A stretch of DNA of 12,366 bases from Fibrobacter sp. GTDB taxonomy: Bacteria; Fibrobacterota; Fibrobacteria; Fibrobacterales; Fibrobacteraceae. Each line of letters opens with the position of its first letter. Positions within the stretch are counted from its first letter, which is position 1. Shown here piece after piece: positions 1 through 6,138 of the stretch. The notes under the pieces are model-generated. The model was given only the letters and a program-made list of their open reading frames with translations, had not been told where the DNA came from and ran no database searches. The position numbers and the translations under genes are program-made. The DNA lies in contig JAAYXQ010000131.1 in the NCBI GenBank assembly GCA_012515825.1, positions 1 through 12,366 on the forward strand, given 5' to 3'.

Positions 1-57
1 CAAATATAATCAAAGGATTTTTTATTCATTTCATCATCGCCAGAAGGCTTATTTTGG

Positions 58-81
58 ACCGCCAGCCTAGCTGGCGGTTTT
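58..81 (+). terminator. GC-rich hairpin with short T-run, possible terminator of an upstream plus-strand gene
   Basis: ACCGCCAGC (58-66) pairs perfectly with GCTGGCGGT (70-78) around the loop CTA, and TTTT (78-81) follows on the plus strand. The stem is strong but the T-run is short. It would end transcription arriving from a plus-strand gene to the left, whose end cannot be identified in the 57 bases available. It could also be a dispersed palindromic repeat unit, which a genome-wide search for the same 21-base motif would show. Confidence 0.4.
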
Positions 82-91
82 GAAGAAATAC

Positions 92-125
92 AAAAAAAAC
101 CACTTCTTTGAAGTGGCTTTTTTTT
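92..125 (-). terminator. Intrinsic terminator of the sigma/caspase operon (bidirectional)
   Basis: CCACTTC (100-106) and GAAGTGG (110-116) form a perfect stem with a three-base loop. On the minus strand the stem is followed by eight T (plus-strand A run 92-99), the classic rho-independent form, and it lies just downstream of the caspase stop codon at 137-139. The plus strand also has an eight-T run (118-125), so the element can stop traffic in both directions. Confidence 0.85.
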
Positions 126-136
126 ATGCATTAAAA

Positions 137-2326
137 TTAAAATTTACCAAAGACTAAGCCCGCGTATAAGCCAGGCCAAACACGGACATCTCTTCCTGCG
201 ATATGCCATTCTGCATGATATTTCCCTTTAGGCTGAATATGAACTTGACTTAAAGAGCCCTCTGTAACCACGTTTGCATTGATTCCTCCCATGAGGCCAA
301 AGCCTTTAAACACTTTATAGGTAGCCCCGAGACGAACTCTATAATGTAAATTGAAATCCTCATCCATATCCATATCAAAGGATCCTATTTTTGATGGGGA
401 CCAATTTTTATAATCCAATAAAGTCATAAAATCTAAATCAAAATGAGTGTCATACCTTCCAAACTGCGTTCCAAAACCAAGGCCAGAAGCCATTCCCTTA
501 TCAAACTCACCTTCGTTATAATTAAATGAACGAGAAGTCTCAAAGATGGTATAAAAAGCTGCTGTTCCTAAACGAATGTTTGCAATAAAATTTGCAGATT
601 CGTCTACTGTTGCAGAAAAACTCCATACACCATTACCAACAATATTGATCAGTCCAATAGGAGCTTTTTTACAATTAGAACAGATATTAATAACACCTAC
701 AGAACGGCCATCATTTTTTTGAGCTACATTAACTACACCTACTTGTACTTTACCTATGTTTTTAGCATTATTTACGCTTCCTATTTGAATATCTACATTA
801 CTTGCATGGTTAATAGATGAGATTTGTAGATTAGATTTTTTAGCCCAATTAATACTTCCTATCTGGCTATTTACGGTATTAGCTCCATTAATAGCTCCAA
901 TTTGAATACCTTTCAATGTATCAGAAGTTAAGTTTATTGAACCAATTTGAGCTCCATTCGATTTTTCTTTTAATTGATTTAGACCTGAACTAATTTGAAT
1001 TCCATCTAAATTCTGAGCGATATTATAAACCGTTGAAACTTGAATTCCATCCATTTTTTGAGCCAAATTTCCAACTACACTTAATTGTACGCCTGAATAT
1101 TCTTTTCTTGATTTATTTAATAACAAGCTAAATTGAGAACCAGCCATTTCATCTTCTGCACTCGTCATAATAACCCCAAATTGGCTTCCTATACGAGGTT
1201 GATCTTCTATATCAATAAAATTAAAAGTCACACGCCTACGTCTTTCTTTTTTTGTAGTATCAGTAGCTACATCACCACGAGAAACTGTTTTAGAGAGTTC
1301 TACACGAGAAAATTTTTGATTGGAAAGTTTTTCTTTTCGCCCTTCTTTTAGTTTCACATCACAAACAAAATTATGTTCAGGAATCACCATTTGTACTTTA
1401 TATACACCTGCAGGTAAGCCTAATTCTAAAGATCTTCCACTGATCTTTTGAAGTTCAGCCACAAGTCGATTTTGATCGTCACGAATAAACAAACGACCTT
1501 CCATTTTTTCATCCAAGATGAGTCCAGCAGTTGTATTACGGATATCGGTGATGACCACATCTCCTGTTCCCGTTAAATTCATGTCTCGACTAGGATGTTG
1601 CGCCCCACCAAGCGTCGTTTGAGTTTTTTGTAGTGTTTCATTAAATGCAAATTGATAAGCCTCTGAAAGCGTTACTTTTCCATCTCCACTCGCATCGCCT
1701 GCTCCACGAAGCCCACTCACTAAAGAATGAGTAAAAAAAGATCCCTGTAAACGATCACTTTCTTGACTTGCTTCATTTTGTGTACTTGAAGTAATAAAAG
1801 CATAACCATTCATATCACTTGATGCATCTACCATAAATGCAGGCACAGCAACGCCACCCTTCATTCGAGTAATGGCGCCAGAACCACAAGCATCAATGAC
1901 AGCTATTTTTACGCTCGCATTCATGGCATCGATTCTTTTTCTGAGATCAGACCAAGGGTAAATTTCACTCCCTAAATGAAGTCCTTGATCATCGGCATGC
2001 CCACTATAATAAACCAACAATTCTTGTCTTGCACCATTCTTTTTACTTTCGAGAATTCTTCGATCCAATTGATCAAATTCTTGTTTTAACTTTTTAATTG
2101 ATGGTTCATGTAATAATATGGCATTATTTTTTTGAACACCCCCCATTTCTGATAGAACAGCAACAAATGATTTTGCATCTGTTTTAGCATAACGTAATAT
2201 GGGCCTATCTGTTCCACCATTATTTGCACTTACCGCAAATACATGACGTTCAATGGGTGTTGCATTTGTAAAAGTAGCAAAGCCTAAAATGATAACTGCG
2301 ATACAAACATTAAAAAATACAGACAT
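137..2326 (-). CDS. Exported caspase-like (peptidase C14) protein with surface-type repeats and C-terminal beta-barrel
   Basis: The protein has 729 residues. Residues 1-22 form a hydrophobic export signal, with cleavage likely after TNA. A caspase p20-like domain (about 27-250) carries the catalytic pair: His110 in YYSGHAD and Cys147 in IDACGSG. An EF-hand-like loop (DASGDGKVTLSEA, 211-223), common in bacterial caspase homologues, falls in the p10-like part. A PEGA-like beta-domain (about 265-340) and a basic linker (KKERRRR, 359-365) follow. Residues 382-566 hold about 13 short repeats around QIGxIN, resembling the LA_2272-type surface repeats of Leptospira. Residues about 570-729 alternate polar and hydrophobic positions and end in Phe, as outer-membrane barrels do. 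The ATG lies one base past the preceding stop and has an SD GGAGGG (2335-2340) 8 bases upstream. Protease activity is inferred from the intact dyad; substrate and topology are unknown. Confidence 0.85.
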   Translation of the reverse strand: MSVFFNVCIAVIILGFATFTNATPIERHVFAVSANNGGTDRPILRYAKTDAKSFVAVLSEMGGVQKNNAILLHEPSIKKLKQEFDQLDRRILESKKNGARQELLVYYSGHADDQGLHLGSEIYPWSDLRKRIDAMNASVKIAVIDACGSGAITRMKGGVAVPAFMVDASSDMNGYAFITSSTQNEASQESDRLQGSFFTHSLVSGLRGAGDASGDGKVTLSEAYQFAFNETLQKTQTTLGGAQHPSRDMNLTGTGDVVITDIRNTTAGLILDEKMEGRLFIRDDQNRLVAELQKISGRSLELGLPAGVYKVQMVIPEHNFVCDVKLKEGRKEKLSNQKFSRVELSKTVSRGDVATDTTKKERRRRVTFNFIDIEDQPRIGSQFGVIMTSAEDEMAGSQFSLLLNKSRKEYSGVQLSVVGNLAQKMDGIQVSTVYNIAQNLDGIQISSGLNQLKEKSNGAQIGSINLTSDTLKGIQIGAINGANTVNSQIGSINWAKKSNLQISSINHASNVDIQIGSVNNAKNIGKVQVGVVNVAQKNDGRSVGVINICSNCKKAPIGLINIVGNGVWSFSATVDESANFIANIRLGTAAFYTIFETSRSFNYNEGEFDKGMASGLGFGTQFGRYDTHFDLDFMTLLDYKNWSPSKIGSFDMDMDEDFNLHYRVRLGATYKVFKGFGLMGGINANVVTEGSLSQVHIQPKGKYHAEWHIAGRDVRVWPGLYAGLVFGKF
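629..1183 (-). repeat. In-frame array of about 13 short QIGxIN-type repeats within the caspase gene
   Basis: The repeats start at residues 382, 398, 414, 429, 444, 460, 475, 488, 501, 514, 528, 542 and 556, with a period of 13-16 residues. The consensus is Q-[IVL]-[GS]-x-[IV]-N-x-A, usually followed by a polar stretch and G-[IV]; the last two units have lost the Gln. The regular hydrophobic/Asn ladder suggests a stacked beta-structure (solenoid). The copies differ at the DNA level, so this is an old, protein-selected array rather than a recent expansion. Confidence 0.8.
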
Positions 2327-2327
2327 C

Positions 2328-3080
2328 CTATTTACCCTCCGAAGTAATCTCTTTTTGTATAATGAAAGTCACTACTTGCACTTTTTTACTATTTAACAAA
2401 GAGTCTAATTGAGAAACATCTAAATCAAAAGCCTCATTGGATACTACAAGAAAGAACTTTTCAAAATGAGGAGCATCATCCAATTTATAGGCATACGGAA
2501 GCAATTTTATTTTTCCAGCTTCAAGAGCAACAGAAGAATTCTCTTCTGCAAGAAGAGCCGTCACCTTTCCATTGCCATCAAGGCTAAAAATCATCCCATA
2601 ACACTTCGATGGTACAGAATAACGAAGTTGTAATTCATCGCCTGCCTTAACAATACTTTTTTCAACAAGCTTTTCAGCACTATCGGATGTTTTTTTCCAC
2701 ACTTCTAAATTAAGAGAGAGTCCTTTAATTCTTGTCCCATCTTCAGCATACTCAATAATTTCTACGGTCGCAGGACTTTGCCAAAGAGAAGCAATTTCTG
2801 GAGCATAAAAAGGAATAAACGCCACTAAAATAATAGCAGCAGCAACCATTGGAGCATAAAACAAAAGATTACGATTCTTTTTCTTATCTACAATCGTTTG
2901 AAAACGAGCATTCATTTTTTCAAACGGGTATTTAGATAAAATTTCTTGATTGCTCTCTTTTAATGAATTGATACGAGCTCTTAAAATGTCATCTTGACTT
3001 TCTTCAAAACGAATTTGCATCATATCTAATTCAGGTAAATCGCCTAGCAAAAAGCGTTCTAATTTCCAATCGGGTATCAT
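2328..3080 (-). CDS. Membrane anti-sigma-like protein with periplasmic DUF4384-like domain
   Basis: The protein has 250 residues and three parts. The N-terminal helical segment (1-65) opens with LERFLLGDLPELD, close to the start of many anti-sigma domains (LExYLLGELxxxE). No HxxxCxxC zinc motif is present, so it would be a zinc-free type. A single transmembrane segment follows (about 72-93), preceded by DKKKNRN, which places the N-terminus in the cytoplasm. The outer domain (about 105-245) resembles DUF4384, with VKAGDELQLRYSV, then YGMIFSLDGNGKVTALL, then FFLVVSNEAFDLD. The ATG overlaps the sigma-factor stop as ATGA and has an SD GGAGG (3085-3089) 4 bases upstream, so translation is probably coupled. 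Position directly after an ECF sigma gene supports an anti-sigma role; the role itself is inferred. Confidence 0.75.
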   Translation of the reverse strand: MIPDWKLERFLLGDLPELDMMQIRFEESQDDILRARINSLKESNQEILSKYPFEKMNARFQTIVDKKKNRNLLFYAPMVAAAIILVAFIPFYAPEIASLWQSPATVEIIEYAEDGTRIKGLSLNLEVWKKTSDSAEKLVEKSIVKAGDELQLRYSVPSKCYGMIFSLDGNGKVTALLAEENSSVALEAGKIKLLPYAYKLDDAPHFEKFFLVVSNEAFDLDVSQLDSLLNSKKVQVVTFIIQKEITSEGK

Positions 3081-3580
3081 TTTTCCTCCATGCTTTTAAG
3101 CTTTTTTTGTAAGGTATTCAGACGATAACGAACTTGACCGACTGTTAGCCCTACATTTCGGGCAGTTTCTTCAAAAGTCATTCCATCAATAAAATGTAAA
3201 ACGGCTATTGTTCTAGAAGAAGCAGGCTCACTTTGAAATAACTTAGAAAGTAAATATTGATGTTCATAATCATCTCTTTCATCTCGGACGCAAGCAATTT
3301 GACAAAGCAAATCCTCTGTAGGCCTATTCAAATCTCTTCTTGTCTTATTACGAATTCGATTTAAACATAATCTAGTAGCCGAATTCCATAATAAACTAGA
3401 GGGAGCTTCAAGATCTAAAGAATCTTGCTTTGACAGTATCCGAATAAAAACATCTTGCGCCACATCAAAAGCTTCTTCTTCATTTTTCAATAAAAAACGA
3501 CAACGACGTAAAACCATTGGCATATATTGTTGATAAATAAGCTCGAATTTTTCTTTTTTTAACGATTTCATCATATTCAC
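3077..3580 (-). CDS. ECF-type RNA polymerase sigma factor
   Basis: At 167 residues this has the usual ECF sigma size. Region 2 spans about 12-82 (YQQYMPMVLRRCRFLL, then EEAFDVAQDVFIRIL, then LWNSATRLCLNRIRNKTRR). Region 4 spans about 105-163 and ends in a helix-turn-helix (MTFEETARNVGLTVGQVRYR, 134-153). No region 1 or 3 is present. It should direct RNA polymerase to a small regulon, probably including its own operon, and be held inactive by the following membrane protein. The listed start is GTG at 3580 and no good SD precedes it; ATG codons at 3574 and 3571 (residues 3 and 4) are equally plausible. Only about 42 bases separate this start from the T-run of the upstream terminator, leaving little room for a normal promoter plus leader. 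Confidence 0.9.
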   Translation of the reverse strand: MNMMKSLKKEKFELIYQQYMPMVLRRCRFLLKNEEEAFDVAQDVFIRILSKQDSLDLEAPSSLLWNSATRLCLNRIRNKTRRDLNRPTEDLLCQIACVRDERDDYEHQYLLSKLFQSEPASSRTIAVLHFIDGMTFEETARNVGLTVGQVRYRLNTLQKKLKSMEEK

Positions 3581-3622
3581 TATTATTAAACACCCAAACG
3601 ATGGAAATTTGCTAAACGAGTT

Positions 3623-3653
3623 AAAAAAAATACCTCAGTTATCAAAACTGAGG
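3623..3653 (-). terminator. Intrinsic terminator of the arginine-rich protein gene
   Basis: CCTCAGTT (3633-3640) and AACTGAGG (3646-3653) form a perfect 8-bp stem with a five-base loop. On the minus strand it is followed, after two bases, by eight T (plus-strand A run 3623-3630). It lies 28 bases past the stop of the arginine-rich gene, and the sigma operon starts just beyond it. Confidence 0.85.
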
Positions 3654-3681
3654 CAAAAATACCAAAAAAAACGAAAATTGC

Positions 3682-4359
3682 TTAGCGTCTTCTAGCTCTA
3701 CGAATCGTACGAACGTCATAATCGCGGAAACAATCGTCTTCGGAACGAACGTTTCTCCAATGACCACGTCTGTCACGACATTCGATACGCTCAGCACGAT
3801 CTCTGTGATAATTCACTCTCATCCATAAATCACCAAAATCATTATAGAATAAGAATTCACCGTCGCGATCACGACGATGGCAACGCCCTTCCACTAAAAC
3901 CTCACCTGATTCATATTCAATCCGGAAACGGCCAGAACCAATATCATAACAATCTGGTTCTTCATAATGAATACGTGCTGGACCAGAACGTCTTCTTGGA
4001 CGAGAATTGTCTTTAACAACGATAGTTTCATGTCGACGAGGCCCTTCTTTCACTACAACAGTTTCATGACGCCCTCTGACTTCACGAATATCCATTCTAA
4101 ACGAATGTTGTCGAGAAATGCGACGATCTAAACGACCACGATCAGATCTTAATACCTGATTAAATTCGTGACGGCCACGACGATCTGATACAGATAAAAT
4201 GACTTCTGTATTTCGACGATCGCAATTTAAAGAATAGCTATCATCTCGATCGTTAATGGTTAAATTACAGCAATTTCCTCGATCACAAGCTTTCGTTCTA
4301 ATTATATCAGCATGAGTCAAAGGGACTGCTAATAAAAAAAGTAGAATGATCTTTTTCAT
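3682..4359 (-). CDS. Secreted arginine-rich, cysteine-containing protein with MORN-like segment, unknown function
   Basis: I do not recognise this as a named family. I start it at the ATG at 4359 because that gives a textbook signal peptide (MKKIILLFLLAVPLTHA, cut after residue 17) and an SD AAAGGA (4365-4370) 5 bases upstream; the open frame continues to 4404 without either. The 225-residue protein has 47 arginines (about 21%) but few lysines, and many Asp/Glu, often as DRR or RDR. It has eight cysteines (25, 30, 31, 46, 137, 160, 194, 210), an even number that suits disulfides in the periplasm or outside. A 12-residue tandem repeat is visible (RGRHETVVVKEG, then PRRHETIVVKDN, 95-118). Residues about 144-195 (FRIEYESGEVLVEG, then DGEFLFYNDFGDLW) resemble MORN/YwqK-type repeats. 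It ends in RRARRR and stands alone with its own terminator. Confidence 0.75.
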   Translation of the reverse strand: MKKIILLFLLAVPLTHADIIRTKACDRGNCCNLTINDRDDSYSLNCDRRNTEVILSVSDRRGRHEFNQVLRSDRGRLDRRISRQHSFRMDIREVRGRHETVVVKEGPRRHETIVVKDNSRPRRRSGPARIHYEEPDCYDIGSGRFRIEYESGEVLVEGRCHRRDRDGEFLFYNDFGDLWMRVNYHRDRAERIECRDRRGHWRNVRSEDDCFRDYDVRTIRRARRR

Positions 4360-4547
4360 TTTTATCCTTTGTTTAACTGTATTGAAAAGCCTAAAAGACA
4401 CCACAAAAAGAAAAATTAAAACCGTCTATTACTTTCATAAAACAATTTTGAGGCACCCTTAATTTAAAATTCTATCAAAGCCAAATTTATATTTAAATTA
4501 TTATAAATGAAACCACAAGCCTAATAATCTTATAAAAGAGGCCTAAC
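4360..4547. promoter_or_regulatory. Divergent intergenic region between the arginine-rich gene and the SIMPL gene
   Basis: These 188 bases separate two divergently transcribed genes and must hold both promoters, unless either gene is read from further away. The stretch is very AT-rich and I cannot assign -35/-10 boxes with confidence. ATTTATA (4485-4491) and TATAAAT (4502-4508) form an inverted repeat with a 10-base spacer upstream of the SIMPL gene. The second arm could serve as its -10 element. A clear SD, AGAGG (4537-4541), lies 6 bases before the ATG at 4548. Confidence 0.45.
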
Positions 4548-5309
4548 ATGAAATTTCTAATCGCCTTTATTTCTCTTTGCATCACAATTACTGCAATTGT
4601 ATACATCAAACAAAACCCCAAAAGCATTCCCCTTTCAGAAGAAGGCAAACAAGCTATTCAATATATAGACGTTTCTGGCTACCATTCAGAGATGTTTTCC
4701 TCTGATGAAATCCTATGGGAACTTCAAATTTCATTAATTGGAAAAGAAAAAGAAGAGCTTCTCGCCAAAAAGAATGAACGAATAAAAGAACTGAATTCCT
4801 TAGTCTCCTCAATTGGGATTGATCCAAGCGTTTTATCATTTGAAAACTATACCCTCAGAAAACAATGGAACTGGGACCACGGTAAAAAAACTTTTTCGAA
4901 TTACCAATTGACCCAAACCATTAAAATTCAGTTCCATTCTGAAGAAAAATCTGATTTATTATCAGAAGGATTAATTCAAATAAATGATATTGAAATAGTC
5001 AATGTTCAGTATGAAATTGGAGAGAAAGAGGATAAATTAAACAAAATGGCCGCTAAAGCTTTTGAAAAGGCAAAAGACAAAGCGGAAGCTCTCGCTAAAA
5101 CTAGCAACAAAAGAATAGCATCAGTGATTTCAATTTCAGAAAGCCCAATCAGCGGTGAATCAATGATTCTTGAAGGATTTCTCGGAGGCGGTTCAAGAGC
5201 ACTTAAATCTAGTATGCCTGGAACAAATGGCCCAACAAAAGCAAAACTTGAATCGCAATTATTTGTGCGCTTTTTATTAAAAGATGATAATAAAAAGCTC
5301 TTTGATTAA
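4548..5309 (+). CDS. Exported SIMPL-domain (DUF541) protein
   Basis: The protein has 253 residues. Residues 1-20 are a hydrophobic segment (MKFLIAFISLCITITAIVYI) acting as an uncleaved anchor or signal peptide, so the rest is periplasmic. The SIMPL/DUF541 domain covers about 38-245. Its opening IDVSGYHSEMFSSDEILWEL matches the family start (VxGxGxxxxxPD), and AFEKAKDKAEALAKTSNKRI (171-190) matches the characteristic AxxKAxxLAxxxGxxxG helix; a short strand then leads to ISISES. A glycine-rich stretch (FLGGGSRA, 211-218) lies where the family has a variable loop. Bacterial homologues of this family are linked to oxidative-stress tolerance and form oligomeric rings, but the biochemical role is poorly known. 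The SD AGAGG is 6 bases upstream of the start. The gene is monocistronic, divergent from the arginine-rich gene and convergent with ppa. Confidence 0.85.
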   Translation: MKFLIAFISLCITITAIVYIKQNPKSIPLSEEGKQAIQYIDVSGYHSEMFSSDEILWELQISLIGKEKEELLAKKNERIKELNSLVSSIGIDPSVLSFENYTLRKQWNWDHGKKTFSNYQLTQTIKIQFHSEEKSDLLSEGLIQINDIEIVNVQYEIGEKEDKLNKMAAKAFEKAKDKAEALAKTSNKRIASVISISESPISGESMILEGFLGGGSRALKSSMPGTNGPTKAKLESQLFVRFLLKDDNKKLFD

Positions 5310-5332
5310 GAGCCATTTTAAATCACGTCTAT

Positions 5333-5395
5333 CGCAATAAACTTGCTGTCAAAAATTCTTTGAATAATAGACACCAAAGTATTATTGCGTTTTTT
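5333..5395 (+). terminator. Long imperfect hairpin with T-run downstream of the SIMPL gene
   Basis: CGCAATAA (5333-5340) pairs with TTATTGCG (5382-5389) and a run of six T follows (5390-5395). Inside, ACTTG.TGTC (5341-5350) pairs with GACA.CAAAGT (5370-5380) with one mismatch and one bulged A. A small ATTC-TTT-GAAT hairpin (5355-5365) sits in the apical loop. The element starts 23 bases after the SIMPL stop and works as a plus-strand terminator. It is unusually long for one and may be a structured 3' end or stable RNA. The minus strand lacks a T-run here, so it does not serve ppa. Confidence 0.65.
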
Positions 5396-5401
5396 ATAAC
5401 A

Positions 5402-6016
5402 TTACATTAAAATCGAAGGAATAACACTCGAATCACAACTCGAGTCCGTCTCTGGTTCCTGGTAACGCGTCTCAGGCATTTGCACTTGTGTCTGAAAATA
5501 GGAATGATGTGCACTCACAATTTTTTCACGAGCAAACTTAGCGTCTAACCACTCCCCTATTTGAACATTTTTCCCTTCTAACTCTTTGTAGTATTGGAAA
5601 AAATTACGAGTGATCTTTAAGAACATTGGATCAACGTCTTGAATATCTCGAATGGGATGAGGAGTATAAAGAGGAACTCCTAATACTTTATAGTCTTTTT
5701 TCCCACCATCAGTCATATCTAAAACGCCCACCACACGGCAAGTGACCACCGTTCCAGTATTTAAGGAAGCGGAATTATAGATCAACATATCAATGGCATC
5801 TCCATCATCAGCTAACGTACTTGGCACAAAACCATAACTGCAAGGATAACTCATTGAAGACAAAAGACAACGATCCAAGCGAAAAACATGCAAATGTTCG
5901 TCATATTCATATTTGACATTGGTGTCTTTTCCAATTTCTACTACACAATCTACTTCGTAAGGGTATTTTGGGCCGATAGGTAAATCCAGATAATTTATTG
6001 CCATGCCTTTTTTCAC
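5402..6016 (-). CDS. ppa: Inorganic pyrophosphatase, family I
   Basis: This cytoplasmic enzyme hydrolyses pyrophosphate to two phosphates, pulling biosynthetic reactions forward. Aligned by eye to the E. coli enzyme, the active-site set is complete: Glu27, Lys35, Glu37, Arg49, Tyr57, Tyr61, Asp71, Asp73, Asp76, Asp103, Asp108, Lys110, Tyr143 and Lys144. The signature DGDAIDM (71-77) has Ala where Pro is usual (DGDPxDx). The 204-residue length exceeds the usual 175 or so because of a few extra N-terminal residues and a tail of about 28 residues (about 177-204) rich in Pro, Glu, Thr and Ser. I keep the GTG start at 6016 because its SD AGAGG (plus-strand 6026-6030) is 9 bases away. The internal ATG at 6004 would have the SD too far away. 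It is monocistronic and probably constitutive. Confidence 0.95.
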   Translation of the reverse strand: MKKGMAINYLDLPIGPKYPYEVDCVVEIGKDTNVKYEYDEHLHVFRLDRCLLSSMSYPCSYGFVPSTLADDGDAIDMLIYNSASLNTGTVVTCRVVGVLDMTDGGKKDYKVLGVPLYTPHPIRDIQDVDPMFLKITRNFFQYYKELEGKNVQIGEWLDAKFAREKIVSAHHSYFQTQVQMPETRYQEPETDSSCDSSVIPSILM

Positions 6017-6025
6017 TTTGGAAAG

Positions 6026-6040
6026 CCTCTAAGATTAGAG
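6026..6040 (-). promoter_or_regulatory. Shine-Dalgarno of ppa embedded in an inverted repeat
   Basis: The ppa ribosome-binding site AGAGG (plus-strand CCTCT, 6026-6030) supports the GTG start. It overlaps one arm of the inverted repeat CTCTAA-GA-TTAGAG (6027-6040), which in RNA can form a five-pair stem with a four-base loop. Pairing would hide most of the SD. Whether this modulates translation or is chance in AT-rich DNA cannot be told from one sequence. Confidence 0.4.
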
Positions 6041-6138
6041 CATCTAATTTTAGTATTTCCTTTTTTAATCACAGTATTACAGATAAATAATATATTTTTT
6101 ATTTTGAATTTGGGTAGGGAAATCCCAAAAATCGCATT

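Noticed and set aside
1..57. Possible end of a plus-strand gene from outside the window
   Set aside because: Two frames stay open up to the 58-81 hairpin, but fifty-odd bases cannot show coding, and neither peptide is recognisable.
1133..1351. Open reading frame of 72 codons on the plus strand inside the caspase gene
   Set aside because: It lies opposite a well-supported gene with clear domain content, has no SD and shows no recognisable motif.
4360..4404. Upstream extension of the arginine-rich protein by 15 residues
   Set aside because: It would place charged residues before the signal peptide, whereas the start at 4359 has a proper SD and a standard signal peptide.
5297..5314. GCTCTT/AAGAGC hairpin across the SIMPL stop codon
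   Set aside because: The stem is only six pairs and the following T-run is broken; the longer hairpin at 5333-5395 is the better terminator.
6109..6129. TTTGGG/CCCAAA inverted repeat downstream of the Omp85 gene
   Set aside because: No T-run follows on the minus strand, so it is not a convincing terminator, and the nested GGG/CCC pairings are ambiguous.
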